Notes under the pieces: model-generated | Told to the model about the DNA's origin: nothing | Database searches by the model: none | Seen by the model: the letters and a program-made list of their open reading frames with translations, nothing else | Shown: positions 16,744-26,299 of the stretch, piece after piece | How positions within the stretch are numbered: the first letter of the stretch is position 1 | Layout of the letters: each line of letters begins with the position of its first letter | Position numbers and translations under genes: made by a program | Source of the DNA: Jatrophihabitans sp964252635 | GTDB lineage: Bacteria; Actinomycetota; Actinomycetes; Mycobacteriales; Jatrophihabitantaceae | Assembly: GCF_964252635.1 (NCBI RefSeq) | Contig: NZ_CAXUNP010000021.1 | Coordinates: 1 to 64,000, forward strand | Length of the DNA: 64,000 nucleotides | Direction of reading: 5' to 3'

Positions 16744-17964
16744 TCAGTTCGAGCTACCGCGGCTGAGGGTTCGTTCGAGCGGGGTGCGGACGGCTGGGGT
16801 GACGACGCTGCCGTCCAGTCGGGTGTGCAGGGACGCTGCCGCCGTGCGTACCGCGTGCTGAGCGGCCGCGCCGTGATCCGCAACGAGCGCCGTGCGGATC
16901 TCGCCGCTGGGTACGACGGCCCAGGAGCCGATGATGCGCCCGTCCCACCACACGGTCGGGCCGATGTTGCCCGACCTGTCGAAGACCTGGCGTGGATCCA
17001 TGTCGAACAACCAGTCCCGGTGCTTCCAGCCCATCGGGGTCGGGTCGAGTGCCGGCAGCAGCGCAGCGACCGGCGGGGCGTCGTCCGGGTCACCCACATC
17101 GTCGTCGGCGAGCGCGATACCGGGACGGCCGTGCAGGTCGACCTCTTCCACGGCCAGACCGGTCAACGCCTGGGCGGTCACGGTCTTGCTCCAGCCCGTC
17201 CACCACTGCAGGTCGTCGATGGTGGCCGGGCCGAAACGCTCGAGCCAACGTCGCGCCAGCGTGCGGCGGGCGTCGTCCTGGTCGACGAACGGCAACCCGA
17301 CCGGCCACCGCGACTCGATCGGTTCCCACCGGTGCAGCCGACTGGTCCAGGCGCCGACGGGGTCGCCGCGGACGATGCGGCCCTCGGCGCCGAGCACGGT
17401 GAGCAGGCTGGTGGTCAGGTTCTGTGCTGTCTCGGACGGTGTTCGAGGTCTGATGGTGGTGCGCAGCCGTGGTTCGTCGGCGCCGAGCTGCGTGCCCGTC
17501 GCGCTCCCCCGCACCCGTAACGCCTCCACTGCGGCGTCGCCGACATCGGAGAGCCACAGCGCGGCGTCCTGAGTGATCGCCGGTTCGGTGCCTGCCCGGT
17601 TCACCCGGTTCATCAGTTGGGTGCGCAGGGCGCGGGCCACCGTGATGCCGGCTGCTGCGTGCACGACGGGCACGTCGTCGCGGGCAACGACGAACAGCGT
17701 CCGACGCATCGCCATCCACCGCACGAGCGTGCGCGATTCGTACATGGCGCGTGCCACATCGTCCAGCGTCGAGCTCCGGCTGCGCGCCAGCACGGACAGG
17801 TAGACCGACGCAGGATCGGTGGCGTGCAGAGCCACCAGCGCGCGGACCACCTGGCCCGGATCCGCGGCGTCGCCCGCCAGCCGGTGCCGCGCGACAAGTC
17901 TTCTGCGTCGCTGATGCAGCGTGATCGCTCGCACCACGTCCCCCTTGGATCTCCGGTTCGTCAC
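16744..17964 (-). CDS. Winged-helix AlkZ/YcaQ-like (HTH_42) protein
   Basis: 406 residues of the YQL/HTH_42 superfamily, several tandem winged helices. Some members are DNA glycosylases that unhook crosslinks; those use a Q-x-Q or Q-x-D motif in the first helix pair. Here the equivalent position reads HATDP (H47-D50), so catalysis by the known mechanism is not certain. Other landmarks are WMAMRRTLFVV and the C-terminal WWDGRIIGSW barrel segment. GTG 17964 is preceded by GGTGGA. Divergent from the cupin gene. Confidence 0.85.
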   Translation of the reverse strand: MTNRRSKGDVVRAITLHQRRRRLVARHRLAGDAADPGQVVRALVALHATDPASVYLSVLARSRSSTLDDVARAMYESRTLVRWMAMRRTLFVVARDDVPVVHAAAGITVARALRTQLMNRVNRAGTEPAITQDAALWLSDVGDAAVEALRVRGSATGTQLGADEPRLRTTIRPRTPSETAQNLTTSLLTVLGAEGRIVRGDPVGAWTSRLHRWEPIESRWPVGLPFVDQDDARRTLARRWLERFGPATIDDLQWWTGWSKTVTAQALTGLAVEEVDLHGRPGIALADDDVGDPDDAPPVAALLPALDPTPMGWKHRDWLFDMDPRQVFDRSGNIGPTVWWDGRIIGSWAVVPSGEIRTALVADHGAAAQHAVRTAAASLHTRLDGSVVTPAVRTPLERTLSRGSSN

Positions 17965-17999
17965 CTCGCATCCACCAGTTTCTCCCTATCGATGAAGTC

Positions 18000-18449
18000 A
18001 TGACCGAGCGAGCAGCCCCACCCAGCGCACCGGGACTGTTGCGCGGCGTCATCGGTCCGGGTGAGTTCGTGCCCATGCACAGCCACGACGATCCGGAGAC
18101 GTTCTACGTCCTCGACGGTGCTCTCGAGGGCCTGGCCTTCGACGTCAGCGGCCGGCCCGTCTGGCGGACCGCGGAACAGGGCGACGTATGGCACGTGCCG
18201 CCCAACGCCCGCCATGCACTGCGCAACGCCGGCGCCGAGCCGGTCACCACGTTGATCATCACGTCCCTGCACCTCCTGCGCTTCTTCGAGGACACCGGCC
18301 GTCCGATCGATACCTGGGAGCAGCCACTCGCACCTCCGGCCCCCGAGGTCGTGGCCGCCTTCGTCGCCGAGGCCGAACGGCACGGGCACTGGCTCGCGTC
18401 GCCGGAGGAGAACGCCGCCGTGGGCATCACCGTGCCGCCACCCGCGTGA
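18000..18449 (+). CDS. Cupin-domain protein
   Basis: 149 residues with a single cupin barrel: metal-binding motif 1 HSHDDPETFYVLDG near residues 27-40 and motif 2 NARHALRN near 69-76 (third His). The C-terminal 50 residues are an Ala/Glu-rich helix. Likely a small metal-dependent enzyme or sensor; no substrate can be assigned. Start ATG 18000 lacks a good ribosome site and the N-terminus is short. Confidence 0.8.
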   Translation: MTERAAPPSAPGLLRGVIGPGEFVPMHSHDDPETFYVLDGALEGLAFDVSGRPVWRTAEQGDVWHVPPNARHALRNAGAEPVTTLIITSLHLLRFFEDTGRPIDTWEQPLAPPAPEVVAAFVAEAERHGHWLASPEENAAVGITVPPPA

Positions 18450-18570
18450 CGTTGTTCGTCTGTTCGGCGGACCTGGAGACGCCGGGCGAGGGGGTAGCTA
18501 ACCGGATGCCGGCGGGTGGACGATGGCTGCTGCCCAGGCCGGCAACCGCCTCGGGCGTCTGGAGGTAGTC

Positions 18571-19161
18571 GTGCTCGTACGGGAAGCTCCGCGCAGCGAC
18601 GAGCGGGAGCGCGTCTACGACGCGGACCGGCACGAGAGCGGTTACGTCGACAACCTCACGCGGGTGTGGAGTTGGCGACCGGATGTGTTCAGTGGGTTCA
18701 CCGTGCTCCGCGATCAGCTCCAGGAGAGGTGGTCCCTGACCGCTCTCGACCGCGCCGTGCTGGTCGTGAGCACCGCCGCGGCCCGCGGTGACTCCTACTG
18801 TTCCCTGGCCTGGGGTGCCCGGCTCGCCGAACTGCTCGACGACACAACCGTCGCTGACCTGATTCTCGGAAGCGACGAGCAGTTGGACGAGCGGTCACGT
18901 GCCCTGAGTGCCTGGGCGAGCAAGGTGGTGCGCGACCCGAACACGACGACTGCGGCCGATGCCGAGCGATTACGCGCCGCCGGGTTGGACGACCGAGCGA
19001 TTGCCGAGGCGACGATGTTCGTCGGGTTCCGTCTTGCCTTCTCGACGGTCAACGACGCGCTGGGCGCCCAGCCGGACGCACAGCTCGCCGCGAACGTCCC
19101 TGCAGCAATCCGTGACGCGGTGACCTACGGTCGTCCTCCGTCGACAGTCCCGTCCACGTAG
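18571..19161 (+). CDS. Carboxymuconolactone-decarboxylase/AhpD-like protein
   Basis: 196-residue all-helical protein of the CMD/peroxidase-related family: LTALDRAVLVVSTAAARGDSYCSLAWG near residues 50-78 and a second helical half. The usual CxxC or C-x3-H active-site pair is reduced to one Cys (YCSLAWG), so peroxidase activity is doubtful. GTG 18571 has GGAGG at 18561-18565; the ATG at 18523 gives a 16-residue longer protein but has no ribosome site. Confidence 0.75.
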   Translation: MLVREAPRSDERERVYDADRHESGYVDNLTRVWSWRPDVFSGFTVLRDQLQERWSLTALDRAVLVVSTAAARGDSYCSLAWGARLAELLDDTTVADLILGSDEQLDERSRALSAWASKVVRDPNTTTAADAERLRAAGLDDRAIAEATMFVGFRLAFSTVNDALGAQPDAQLAANVPAAIRDAVTYGRPPSTVPST

Positions 19162-19207
19162 GACTGTTCACAACGGACGTGCGGCGGAGGCTGAAGCGGG
19201 AGGACAC

Positions 19208-19801
19208 ATGAGCATCGTGGTCATGCAGGCGGTGATGTCGCTGGACGGCTACATCGCCGGCCCGAACGACGACGTCGGGCCGCTGTTCGACTGGTACTTC
19301 AACGGCGATCAGCCCCTGGTTGCCGCTTCGGCGGGGCAGCATCCCGACTTCCGGGTCTCGTCGGCATCACTTCTCTACGTACAGCCGTTCTGGGCCAGCA
19401 TCAGGGCCACGGTGCAAGGACGACACCTGTTCGACCTGACCAACGGATGGGACGCCCACCCGCCCGCCGGTGAGCACCTGCTGGTGGTATCGCACAGGCC
19501 CAAGCCGGAGGGCTGGCACCCCGAGGCGGACGTGCCGTTCTTCGACGACGTGGCCGCGGCGATCGAGGAAGCGAGACGCCGCGCTCAGGACGGGGTGGTC
19601 GCACTCTGTGCAGGAGACGTCGGCGGCCAGGCCTTCGATCTCGGTCTCGTCGACCAGGTTGCCATGGACGTCGTGCCCGTGGTCCTCGGTGGGGGCAAGC
19701 CCTACTTCGGCCCGGCCCGGAGGCAGCGCCTGCTCGATGACCCCGACGTCGTGATCCAGGGTGACCGCGTGCTGCACCTGCGCTATTCGGTGCGCCGCTG
19801 A
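19208..19801 (+). CDS. Dihydrofolate-reductase-family (RibD C-terminal-like) protein
   Basis: 197 residues, RibD_C/DHFR fold: MQAVMSLDGYIAGPNDD opening, VVSHRPKP central strand and LVDQVAMDVVPVVLGGGKPYF near the end. Such actinobacterial paralogs are NAD(P)H-binding reductases of unknown substrate and are not the folate enzyme. AGGAGG-like sites precede the ATG. Confidence 0.88.
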   Translation: MSIVVMQAVMSLDGYIAGPNDDVGPLFDWYFNGDQPLVAASAGQHPDFRVSSASLLYVQPFWASIRATVQGRHLFDLTNGWDAHPPAGEHLLVVSHRPKPEGWHPEADVPFFDDVAAAIEEARRRAQDGVVALCAGDVGGQAFDLGLVDQVAMDVVPVVLGGGKPYFGPARRQRLLDDPDVVIQGDRVLHLRYSVRR

Positions 19802-19871
19802 CCAGGCACTACCGCCGTCTCGGACGTCCGGAGCAGGATGCGCGCGTGGCGATCGGGGTACTTCTGCCGCT

Positions 19872-20654
19872 ATGACGTTGAACTACGTAAGACGGGGGAG
19901 CGGCAGCCCGCTGTTGCTCGTACACGGTCTGGGCGCTGGGTGGCAGTCGTGGTCCCCGGTCCTCGATGCCCTGGCCGAGCACCGTGAGGTGTGGGCCGTC
20001 GACCTGCCGGGATTCGGCGAGACGCCGAAGTTGACCCGCGAGGTCTCCATCGCCACCCTGACCGACTCCGTCCAGGACTTCATCCGCGAACAGGGTTGGG
20101 AGAGGGTCTCGACCGCCGGCCAGTCCATGGGCGGTCGCATCGTGCTCGAGCTCGCGCGGCGGGGCATCGGCGGCGACACCGTGGCGTTGGACCCGGGCGG
20201 GTTCTGGACCGACCTCGAGGTCGCCGTCTTCGGCGCCACGCTGCGGCCGTCGATCGCTCTGGTCCGCGCGCTGCGAGGCAGGCTGCCGGCGCTGCTCGGC
20301 AGCCGCGTGGGAAGAACCGCGCTGCTCGCGCAGTTCTCGGCACGGCCCTGGGCGCTGTCGGGCGAGACCGTGCTGCCGGACGTTCGTGGGCTGGCCGACT
20401 CCCCCGCAACCGGCGCGGCCATGGACGCCCTGACCAAGGGACCCAAGCAGGAGGGAGCCCCGGCCGGCACAGCACCCGGCCGGGTCACGATCGGTTGGGG
20501 CCGTCGTGACCTGGTGACCGTGCCGAGACAGGCCGCACGCGCAACGGAGCTGTTCCCCGACGCCGTGCTGCACTGGTTCGAGCGGTGCGGTCACTTCCCG
20601 CAGTGGGACGCGCCGGACGAAGCGACTCGACTGATCCTCGACAACACGAACTGA
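19872..20654 (+). CDS. Alpha/beta hydrolase
   Basis: 260 residues. HG oxyanion region (LVHGLGAGWQSW), nucleophile S85 in GQSMGG, probable acid near D214 and base H241 in CGHFPQWDAP. Family esterase/hydrolase; substrate unknown. ATG 19872 is the first start in the conserved N-terminus; the longer frame from 19761 runs back into the preceding DHFR-like gene. Confidence 0.88.
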   Translation: MTLNYVRRGSGSPLLLVHGLGAGWQSWSPVLDALAEHREVWAVDLPGFGETPKLTREVSIATLTDSVQDFIREQGWERVSTAGQSMGGRIVLELARRGIGGDTVALDPGGFWTDLEVAVFGATLRPSIALVRALRGRLPALLGSRVGRTALLAQFSARPWALSGETVLPDVRGLADSPATGAAMDALTKGPKQEGAPAGTAPGRVTIGWGRRDLVTVPRQAARATELFPDAVLHWFERCGHFPQWDAPDEATRLILDNTN

Positions 20655-20720
20655 GGGTTGGGCACAGCCGGTCGACGCCGCATCCGGCGCAGGACGGGAC
20701 CCGTCGCCGGCCGCGACGCT

Positions 20721-22457
20721 CTAGGACGGGTGGTCGTGACGGGTCGAAACGCGCAGCGCGAACAGCACCACGTCGTCGTCACTGGCGTCGACAAGCAGGT
20801 CGGCGATGACGGCGTCGATCATCTCGCCGAGTTCGAGGTCTGCGTGCCGCTCGGCGGCTTCGAGGAGCGCGTCGAACTGCAGATCGGCGTCGCGACGCTC
20901 GATCAGGCCGTCGGTGTAGAGCAACATCGTGGACCCGTGCGTCAGCAGATGCTCGTGGACGTGACGACCGACAGGTCTGAGGCCCACTCCCAGCGGGCGG
21001 TCAGGTGGGTCGAACAAGTACTGGGCTGGTCGATCGGGGGTGATGATCAGCGGTGGAGGGTGGCCGGCGGACGTCCACGACAGCACGGCTCCGCTGTCTT
21101 GACGCGACACGGCGGCGAGAATGCCGGTGGCAAGACGCCCGAGGGGTAGAGCCGTCATGACGTCATCGAGGGCCTCGAACACCGCGGCAGGATCGGTCGG
21201 GCTGGTGCTGGTCAGGGCGCGCAGCATCGATCGGATCTGACCCATGACAGCCGCCGCTTCGGTGTCGTGCCCTTCGACGTCACCAACGGACACAACCAGC
21301 GGTCGACCCGCGAGCGCGAACGCGTCGTACCAATCTCCGCCGACCGCGTCAGCGCGGCGGGCCGGCAAATAACGCGCCGCCAGGGTCGCGCCAGGGGCGA
21401 CCGGCAGGTCGGACAGCATCGCCGCCTGGAGGGTTGCCGCGACGTCGCGACGGTCTCGCAGCAGCATTGCCCTGTCGACGGCCTGTGCGGTGTATCTGGT
21501 CAGCCCCAGCAACAACGACCGATCGGCGTCGCCGAAGGTCCGCGCCTCGGACCAGAGGATCCCGACCGTGCCGACGACCCGGTCGCCGACCACCAGCGGC
21601 AGGTAGACAGCTGCTTCAGCGCCCGCATCGCGCAGGGCTCGGGCGGGATCGGGGAACTGCGGCTCCATCTGTGCAGCGCTCTCGAAGAACAGGGGTGTCC
21701 GTGTACGCGCGGCTACGGCTGAGGGCATCTCGTCCGTCAGCTCGAGCACGGCGTACCGCTGATGCGCCGACGGCGGCAGGGCACCGAGATCGACGTAGGT
21801 GAGCGTCTTGCGCAACGGGTCGAACACGGTGATTCCGCCGAACGCGGCACCCAACCGCCCCGTCGACAGCTTCGACACCGCGACCGAGATCTCCGCGACG
21901 GTCAGGGTGTCCGACAGCGTGTCCGACAGTTCGAGCAGCGCACCCGACAAGACCTCGGCCTCGGCCGCGATGACGGCTGCGGTGCGCAACTGCAGCTCGG
22001 CCGAGCATGCCGCCGCCAGATCGCTGAGCAGGTCCACCTCGACCTGGGTCCATTCGCGCGGTTGCGTGTCGATCGCGCACAACGAGCCGACGACCACGTC
22101 GTTCTGGTCCACCAACGGGACGCCGGCATAGGCGACGACGTTGATGTCCACGATCGCGAGATTCGTCCGGAGACGGGAATCCAGCCTGGCGTCGGCGACC
22201 ACCAGCGGCTCACCGCTTCGCACGACGTACTGGCAGAACGAGTGCGTCAAGGGAGTACAGCGGGTGTCGCGCCACGGCGACGGCAGACCAGCTTGGCCGG
22301 GAAACACCTGTCCGTCGCGATCCACCAAGCTGACCAGCCCTACCGGAACGTGGAGCACTTTCCGGACAAGGGCCGCAATCCGGTCCAAGGCCTCGTCAGC
22401 GACGGCGCCCAGCGGTGTGCTCGCCGGCAGGCCCCCGCTGGGCGGTGATGGCACCAT
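20721..22457 (-). CDS. GAF-GAF-PP2C (SpoIIE-type) serine phosphatase
   Basis: 578 residues: GAF domain 1 at about 20-165 (LVDRDGQVF, THSFCQYVV, YAGVPL), a second GAF at about 175-330, and a C-terminal SpoIIE/PP2C phosphatase with VGGDWYDAF, the metal-binding GDVEGHDTEAAAVM and SAGHPPPLI, LLYTDGLIE. It is probably an RsbU-like phosphatase that dephosphorylates an anti-anti-sigma factor upon small-ligand or redox sensing. No kinase or STAS gene is adjacent. ATG 22457 has GAGG 6 nt upstream. Confidence 0.92.
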   Translation of the reverse strand: MVPSPPSGGLPASTPLGAVADEALDRIAALVRKVLHVPVGLVSLVDRDGQVFPGQAGLPSPWRDTRCTPLTHSFCQYVVRSGEPLVVADARLDSRLRTNLAIVDINVVAYAGVPLVDQNDVVVGSLCAIDTQPREWTQVEVDLLSDLAAACSAELQLRTAAVIAAEAEVLSGALLELSDTLSDTLTVAEISVAVSKLSTGRLGAAFGGITVFDPLRKTLTYVDLGALPPSAHQRYAVLELTDEMPSAVAARTRTPLFFESAAQMEPQFPDPARALRDAGAEAAVYLPLVVGDRVVGTVGILWSEARTFGDADRSLLLGLTRYTAQAVDRAMLLRDRRDVAATLQAAMLSDLPVAPGATLAARYLPARRADAVGGDWYDAFALAGRPLVVSVGDVEGHDTEAAAVMGQIRSMLRALTSTSPTDPAAVFEALDDVMTALPLGRLATGILAAVSRQDSGAVLSWTSAGHPPPLIITPDRPAQYLFDPPDRPLGVGLRPVGRHVHEHLLTHGSTMLLYTDGLIERRDADLQFDALLEAAERHADLELGEMIDAVIADLLVDASDDDVVLFALRVSTRHDHPS

Positions 22458-22617
22458 TCATAACCTCGATGGTCCGAACGCCAATGTTGCATAAGAGCGT
22501 ACGGGCTCTTGTTTCGAGCCCAGAGAACCCGCGCGGCCGCGCACGAGACCACCGGCACCGCCGTCACGATCAACTGAATCTCACCCTCTCACAAGGCTGG
22601 AGTGGGACGCTGGCGCC

Positions 22618-23091
22618 ATGACATCAGTTCGGCAGGGACGGCACACCGCAAGGATCGAGGGTGACTTCGTGGTGTTCCTGATCGGGTTTCGCCCCTCGTG
22701 GCGGCATCCGATCCGGTCGGCCCGGGACGTCGGCGGCCGGCGCGGCATGGGCCACATGCTGACGTATCTGACCGAGCATCCCGAGAAGGGACTGCTCGGC
22801 TTCCAGATGGGGCTGCCGGTGATCGTGCAGTACTGGCGCAGCTACGAGCAGCTCGAGGTGTTCGCCCGCGACCAGGACGATCCACATCTCGCGCCGTGGC
22901 GGACGTATTGGCGGCGCGTGCAGAAGAGCGGCCGTACCGGCATCTGGCACGAGACCTACCTGGTTCGCGCCGGGGAGTACGAATCGATCTACGCCAACAT
23001 GCCGCCGTTCGGGCTGGGCAAGGCAACCGAACTCGTCCCGCTCGGCGAGGACAGCACGTCGCGTGGGCGCATCAAGCGCGTGCTGGGCTGA
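22618..23091 (+). CDS. DUF4188-domain protein
   Basis: 157 residues with the DUF4188 pattern: GDFVVFLIGFR near the start, GLLGFQMGLPVIVQYWRSYEQLEVFAR in the middle and HETYLVRAGEYESIYANMPPFGLGKA near the end. Resembles monooxygenase-like ferredoxin folds; function unknown. Start ATG 22618 is preceded by GGAG-containing sequence. Confidence 0.88.
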   Translation: MTSVRQGRHTARIEGDFVVFLIGFRPSWRHPIRSARDVGGRRGMGHMLTYLTEHPEKGLLGFQMGLPVIVQYWRSYEQLEVFARDQDDPHLAPWRTYWRRVQKSGRTGIWHETYLVRAGEYESIYANMPPFGLGKATELVPLGEDSTSRGRIKRVLG

Positions 23092-23312
23092 CCAGCCGCG
23101 CCGCTGCGTCTGCGTCTCGCTTCGCGGTGATCGATGTTGTCCGTGACTGCCTGCCACGAAAACGATGACCAGTCTGACGAGCTCTCCATCGCCGTCGATA
23201 CCGACTCAGGGACGGGTGGCCTGAAGATCACACCGGTTGAGCACCCTGGCCGCCGGCGTATGAGTCCCCTAGAGTTCGACCCATTCCGGGGGCGAACCCG
23301 AAAGGCCTGTCG

Positions 23313-23984
23313 ATGACGACCGATTCCTCGCTGGTGGCCGCGAAACCGGATCCGTACCGCGTGCCGGTCGATGCGCGATGGCTGGGGCTGGACAAGCGCG
23401 CGCTGCGGCCGGCGCTGTTCGTGCTCGCCGTTGTCGTGCTGTTGGCCGGCGTCCTTCCCGCGATCGACAACTCGATCTCGTGGACCGACGAGACGAAGGC
23501 CGGCGACGTCATCAACCTGGGCGACGGGCTCACCTTCGTCCCACCGACCGGCTGGGCTCTCACCCAGGGCTTCCGTACGAGCGACCGGCCCGGTGTCCCG
23601 CCATCAGCGACCGAAGGCAACGCCGTCCTCGCGAACAATGGCGCTCAGATCGTGGTCCAGTCCGGTGAGTTCGACGGGTCGGCCGACGCGTTGGTCGATC
23701 GGTTGAACGACAACCTGCGCAAGAGTGACGGGTCCGGTTTCCGGGTGACCGGCGACCCGGCGTCGATCACGACCGCCGACGGGCGTACCGGGGTGACCGA
23801 GCAATACACGAACTCGGCGCATGACGGGCAGCTGGCCGCGTTCGTCATCCCCAGCGGCGACCTCATGAATGTCAGAACCCGGATCGGGCTCACCTTCAAG
23901 ATCACCGGCCCGAACAACGGGCTGTCGTCGGTACGCGCCGACGTGCAGACCATGCTGCGGTCCGTCGCGACGTCGTCGTCGTGA
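23313..23984 (+). CDS. Membrane-anchored hypothetical protein
   Basis: 223 residues with one membrane helix near 31-50 (LFVLAVVVLLAGVLPAI) and an exported-looking domain. No family recognised. GAAAGG precedes the ATG. Its TGA overlaps the GTG of the PrsW gene, so the two are translationally coupled and probably functionally linked; it may be a substrate or partner of the protease. Confidence 0.75.
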   Translation: MTTDSSLVAAKPDPYRVPVDARWLGLDKRALRPALFVLAVVVLLAGVLPAIDNSISWTDETKAGDVINLGDGLTFVPPTGWALTQGFRTSDRPGVPPSATEGNAVLANNGAQIVVQSGEFDGSADALVDRLNDNLRKSDGSGFRVTGDPASITTADGRTGVTEQYTNSAHDGQLAAFVIPSGDLMNVRTRIGLTFKITGPNNGLSSVRADVQTMLRSVATSSS

Positions 23985-25162
23985 GCTCGGCGGCCCCGGC
24001 GGTGGACGCTCGTCGTGAACGCGACAAGGCGCTGACCCACTCGGGGTGGGGAATGCCGTTCCGCCTCACGCAGCCACGCAACCTCTGCTGGTACGTGCTC
24101 CTGCTGGGTTGGGTGGGCGGCGTCGGCGTGGCCCTCAGTTTCATCCAGCCGACCGCGGCGGTGTACTCCACGGCGTTGACGATCGGCATCGTCGGCTGCG
24201 CCCTGTACGGGATCCCGTGGTGGCTCTACCTGAACCACCTGAACCGGCTGGCGATCGTGCCGCACCGCGCTGCGCTCACCGCGTTCGTCTGGGGGTTCGC
24301 CGCCGCCACGTTCTGGATCGCGATCCGCGCCAACGACGCGCTGCTGAGCATCTACGGGAAGCTGTTCGGACAGTCGTTCGTGAGGAACTACGGACCCGGC
24401 CTGGCCGCCCCGTTCACCGAGGAAACGGCGAAGATGCTGGGCCTGATCCTGCTCATCGGCCTGGCCCCGCACATCGTGCGCACCCCCTTCGACGGCTTCA
24501 TCCTCGGCGCATTCATCGGCCTGGGCTTTCAGATCAGCGAGGACATCCTCTACGCGTTCCAGAGCGGGTCCGCGCAGTTCGGCACCAACCAGGTCGGGCA
24601 GGCCCTGCACATCATCGTGCTGCGAGCCGGGTCGGGATTCTTCTCCCACGCCATGTACAGCGCGATCTATTGCGCCGGGCTGATCTGGCTGCTCGATCGG
24701 GACGGCTCGCACCACCGCCTGCGCGGCGTGAGCCTGATGGTGCTGGCCATGGTGTTTCACGGCACGTGGGACCTCGGCGGTTCCTACCTCTACCCCGTCA
24801 TGCCCGCCGCGGCAGCACTGTTCATCAACTACGCCGTCTCGATCGCTCTGTCGCTGCTCACCGTCCGTTGGGTGCTCGTCAGCGTCGAACGTGAGGCCAG
24901 CGGCTGGATCGAAGCGGTGCTGCGCCCCGAGATCGACAACGGCACCCTCAGCCCCACCGAAGTCGACGGCATCGCCGCCTGGCGGCGGAAGGACCGAAAG
25001 GCCTACCGGAAGACTTTCCACGGTCACCGCGCCAAGCACGCGGGAAAGCACCTGGTGGCCGCGGGCGAGGAACTGGCTGCCGCCCTCGCCCACGACGGTG
25101 ACGAGGACACAAGCCGCGTCCGCTTCGCTCGCGCCGAGATCGCCCGGATCCGCGGCGGCTGA
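23981..25162 (+). CDS. PrsW-family intramembrane metalloprotease
   Basis: 393 residues, about eight membrane helices then a soluble tail. The PrsW active-site motifs are present: EExxK (E147, E148, K151 in FTEETAK), a second-helix His (H223, SHAMYS) and a third (H260, FHGTWD). PrsW proteases cleave membrane anti-sigma factors in Bacillus, but the target here is unknown. GTG 23981 overlaps the upstream stop. Confidence 0.9.
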   Translation: MSSAAPAVDARRERDKALTHSGWGMPFRLTQPRNLCWYVLLLGWVGGVGVALSFIQPTAAVYSTALTIGIVGCALYGIPWWLYLNHLNRLAIVPHRAALTAFVWGFAAATFWIAIRANDALLSIYGKLFGQSFVRNYGPGLAAPFTEETAKMLGLILLIGLAPHIVRTPFDGFILGAFIGLGFQISEDILYAFQSGSAQFGTNQVGQALHIIVLRAGSGFFSHAMYSAIYCAGLIWLLDRDGSHHRLRGVSLMVLAMVFHGTWDLGGSYLYPVMPAAAALFINYAVSIALSLLTVRWVLVSVEREASGWIEAVLRPEIDNGTLSPTEVDGIAAWRRKDRKAYRKTFHGHRAKHAGKHLVAAGEELAAALAHDGDEDTSRVRFARAEIARIRGG

Positions 25163-25737
25163 CGCCGACACAGACGAGCGGACACAGCCCCAAGGACTTC
25201 CTGACTCAGGCATCCGCGCCATACCCGTCGGTAGGCGCGTCTTTGGCTTACGCCCATGCGGCGCGCGGATCGTTCCCTAGGTGTCGCATTGGGGTGACCC
25301 TGACCGGCGACGACCCGGGCGTGTCTTACGGAATTGAGGGACTCCAGCCGGGACAGGCGCACGTCAATCCGGGGATTAGGGCGTCGACGTCTCGTCAACG
25401 GGTCGGCTAATGGGCCGCAGGTAACTCGCCGGCATCAAGATTCGACTCGACGTCGGTTTGGGTTGTCTCGCCAGCATCGCCTCCATGATGATGCGCAGTG
25501 CATTGCGTTGCGTGCCGTTGAGCGGTGCGGTGAGGCCCGGGAGGCTCTCGGCGACCTTGAGGGACGTTGCGGTCGCGAAAAGATGCCCGGCGGGGATCAG
25601 CCCGACTCGGACGCCGCGTCCGTCGTCCTGGGCGACCACTCGTTGCACGAGGCCTCGCCGTTCTCCCCCAGCAGCAGTACTGAGTCACCCCCAATGCGGC
25701 CACCACGGACCTCGACCATCGTCCCCGGTCAGTACAG
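25163..25737. other. 575-bp stretch with no clear gene
   Basis: I see one weak candidate ORF (25376-25648, reverse) and otherwise only low-bias DNA with several short frames. No hairpin, tRNA or repeat is evident. It separates the PrsW gene from the cupin gene. Confidence 0.6.
25376..25648 (-). CDS. Possible hypothetical ORF, orphan
   Basis: 90 residues. The first 60 codons have GC-rich third positions as in real genes here, but the last 30 do not. No domain recognised. Upstream on the same strand a second short frame begins MVEVRGGRIGGDSVL; the two could be pieces of one frameshifted gene. Confidence 0.3.
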   Translation of the reverse strand: MQRVVAQDDGRGVRVGLIPAGHLFATATSLKVAESLPGLTAPLNGTQRNALRIIMEAMLARQPKPTSSRILMPASYLRPISRPVDETSTP

Positions 25738-26106
25738 CTAGGCCAGCGAGTCGTCGTAGGCGGCGGTGAGAGCGCCGCCGGAATCGCCGGTGTTCACGAC
25801 TCCGATGGGTTCGATCAGCAACGCCTGCACCTCGCCGTCCGCGATCGGACAGTGCTCGACCCCACGTGGGACGACAAATAACTGGCCCGGACAAAGCCTC
25901 ACGTCGCCGTCGCGCAGTTGAATCGTAAGCTCGCCGCCGATCACGAGAAAGAGCTCGTCGGTGTCGTCATGGGTGTGCCACACGAACTCACCCCGGACTT
26001 TGACCACCTTGACCTCGTAGTCGTTGAGCCGGGCTACCACCTTGGGTGACCAGTGCTCAGAGAACATCGACAGCTTCTCGGCGAGGTCCACGGGCTCGTT
26101 TGCCAT
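25738..26106 (-). CDS. Cupin-domain protein
   Basis: 122 residues. Metal-binding cupin motif 1 HTHDDTDELFLVIGGE near residues 43-58 and motif 2 GQLFVVPRGVEHCPIA near 73-88. This small form is common in actinobacteria as a stand-alone cupin. Start ATG 26106 is the first Met of the conserved N-terminus (MANEPVDLAEKL); longer starts reach into the divergent region. Divergent from the RidA gene. Confidence 0.83.
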   Translation of the reverse strand: MANEPVDLAEKLSMFSEHWSPKVVARLNDYEVKVVKVRGEFVWHTHDDTDELFLVIGGELTIQLRDGDVRLCPGQLFVVPRGVEHCPIADGEVQALLIEPIGVVNTGDSGGALTAAYDDSLA

Positions 26107-26299
26107 GACTCGATGCTCGCACAATCGCGCCACGATCGTCACTGGTTGGTGCAGCAGCGCGACATCCGAGCCCTCAGTTGCCGCAAGTCGACCGCCTCGC
26201 GGGACTGACCTGGCTGCGCGCCTCCCAACCACTGCTATCGACATCCGGGACGCGACCGGACCAGACTTGGCGCGTCAGCCCGCCGAGGAAAGAGAAGTC

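Noticed and set aside
22340..22617. Short ORFs between phosphatase and DUF4188 genes
   Set aside because: No coding bias and no conserved motifs; the region fits two divergent promoters.
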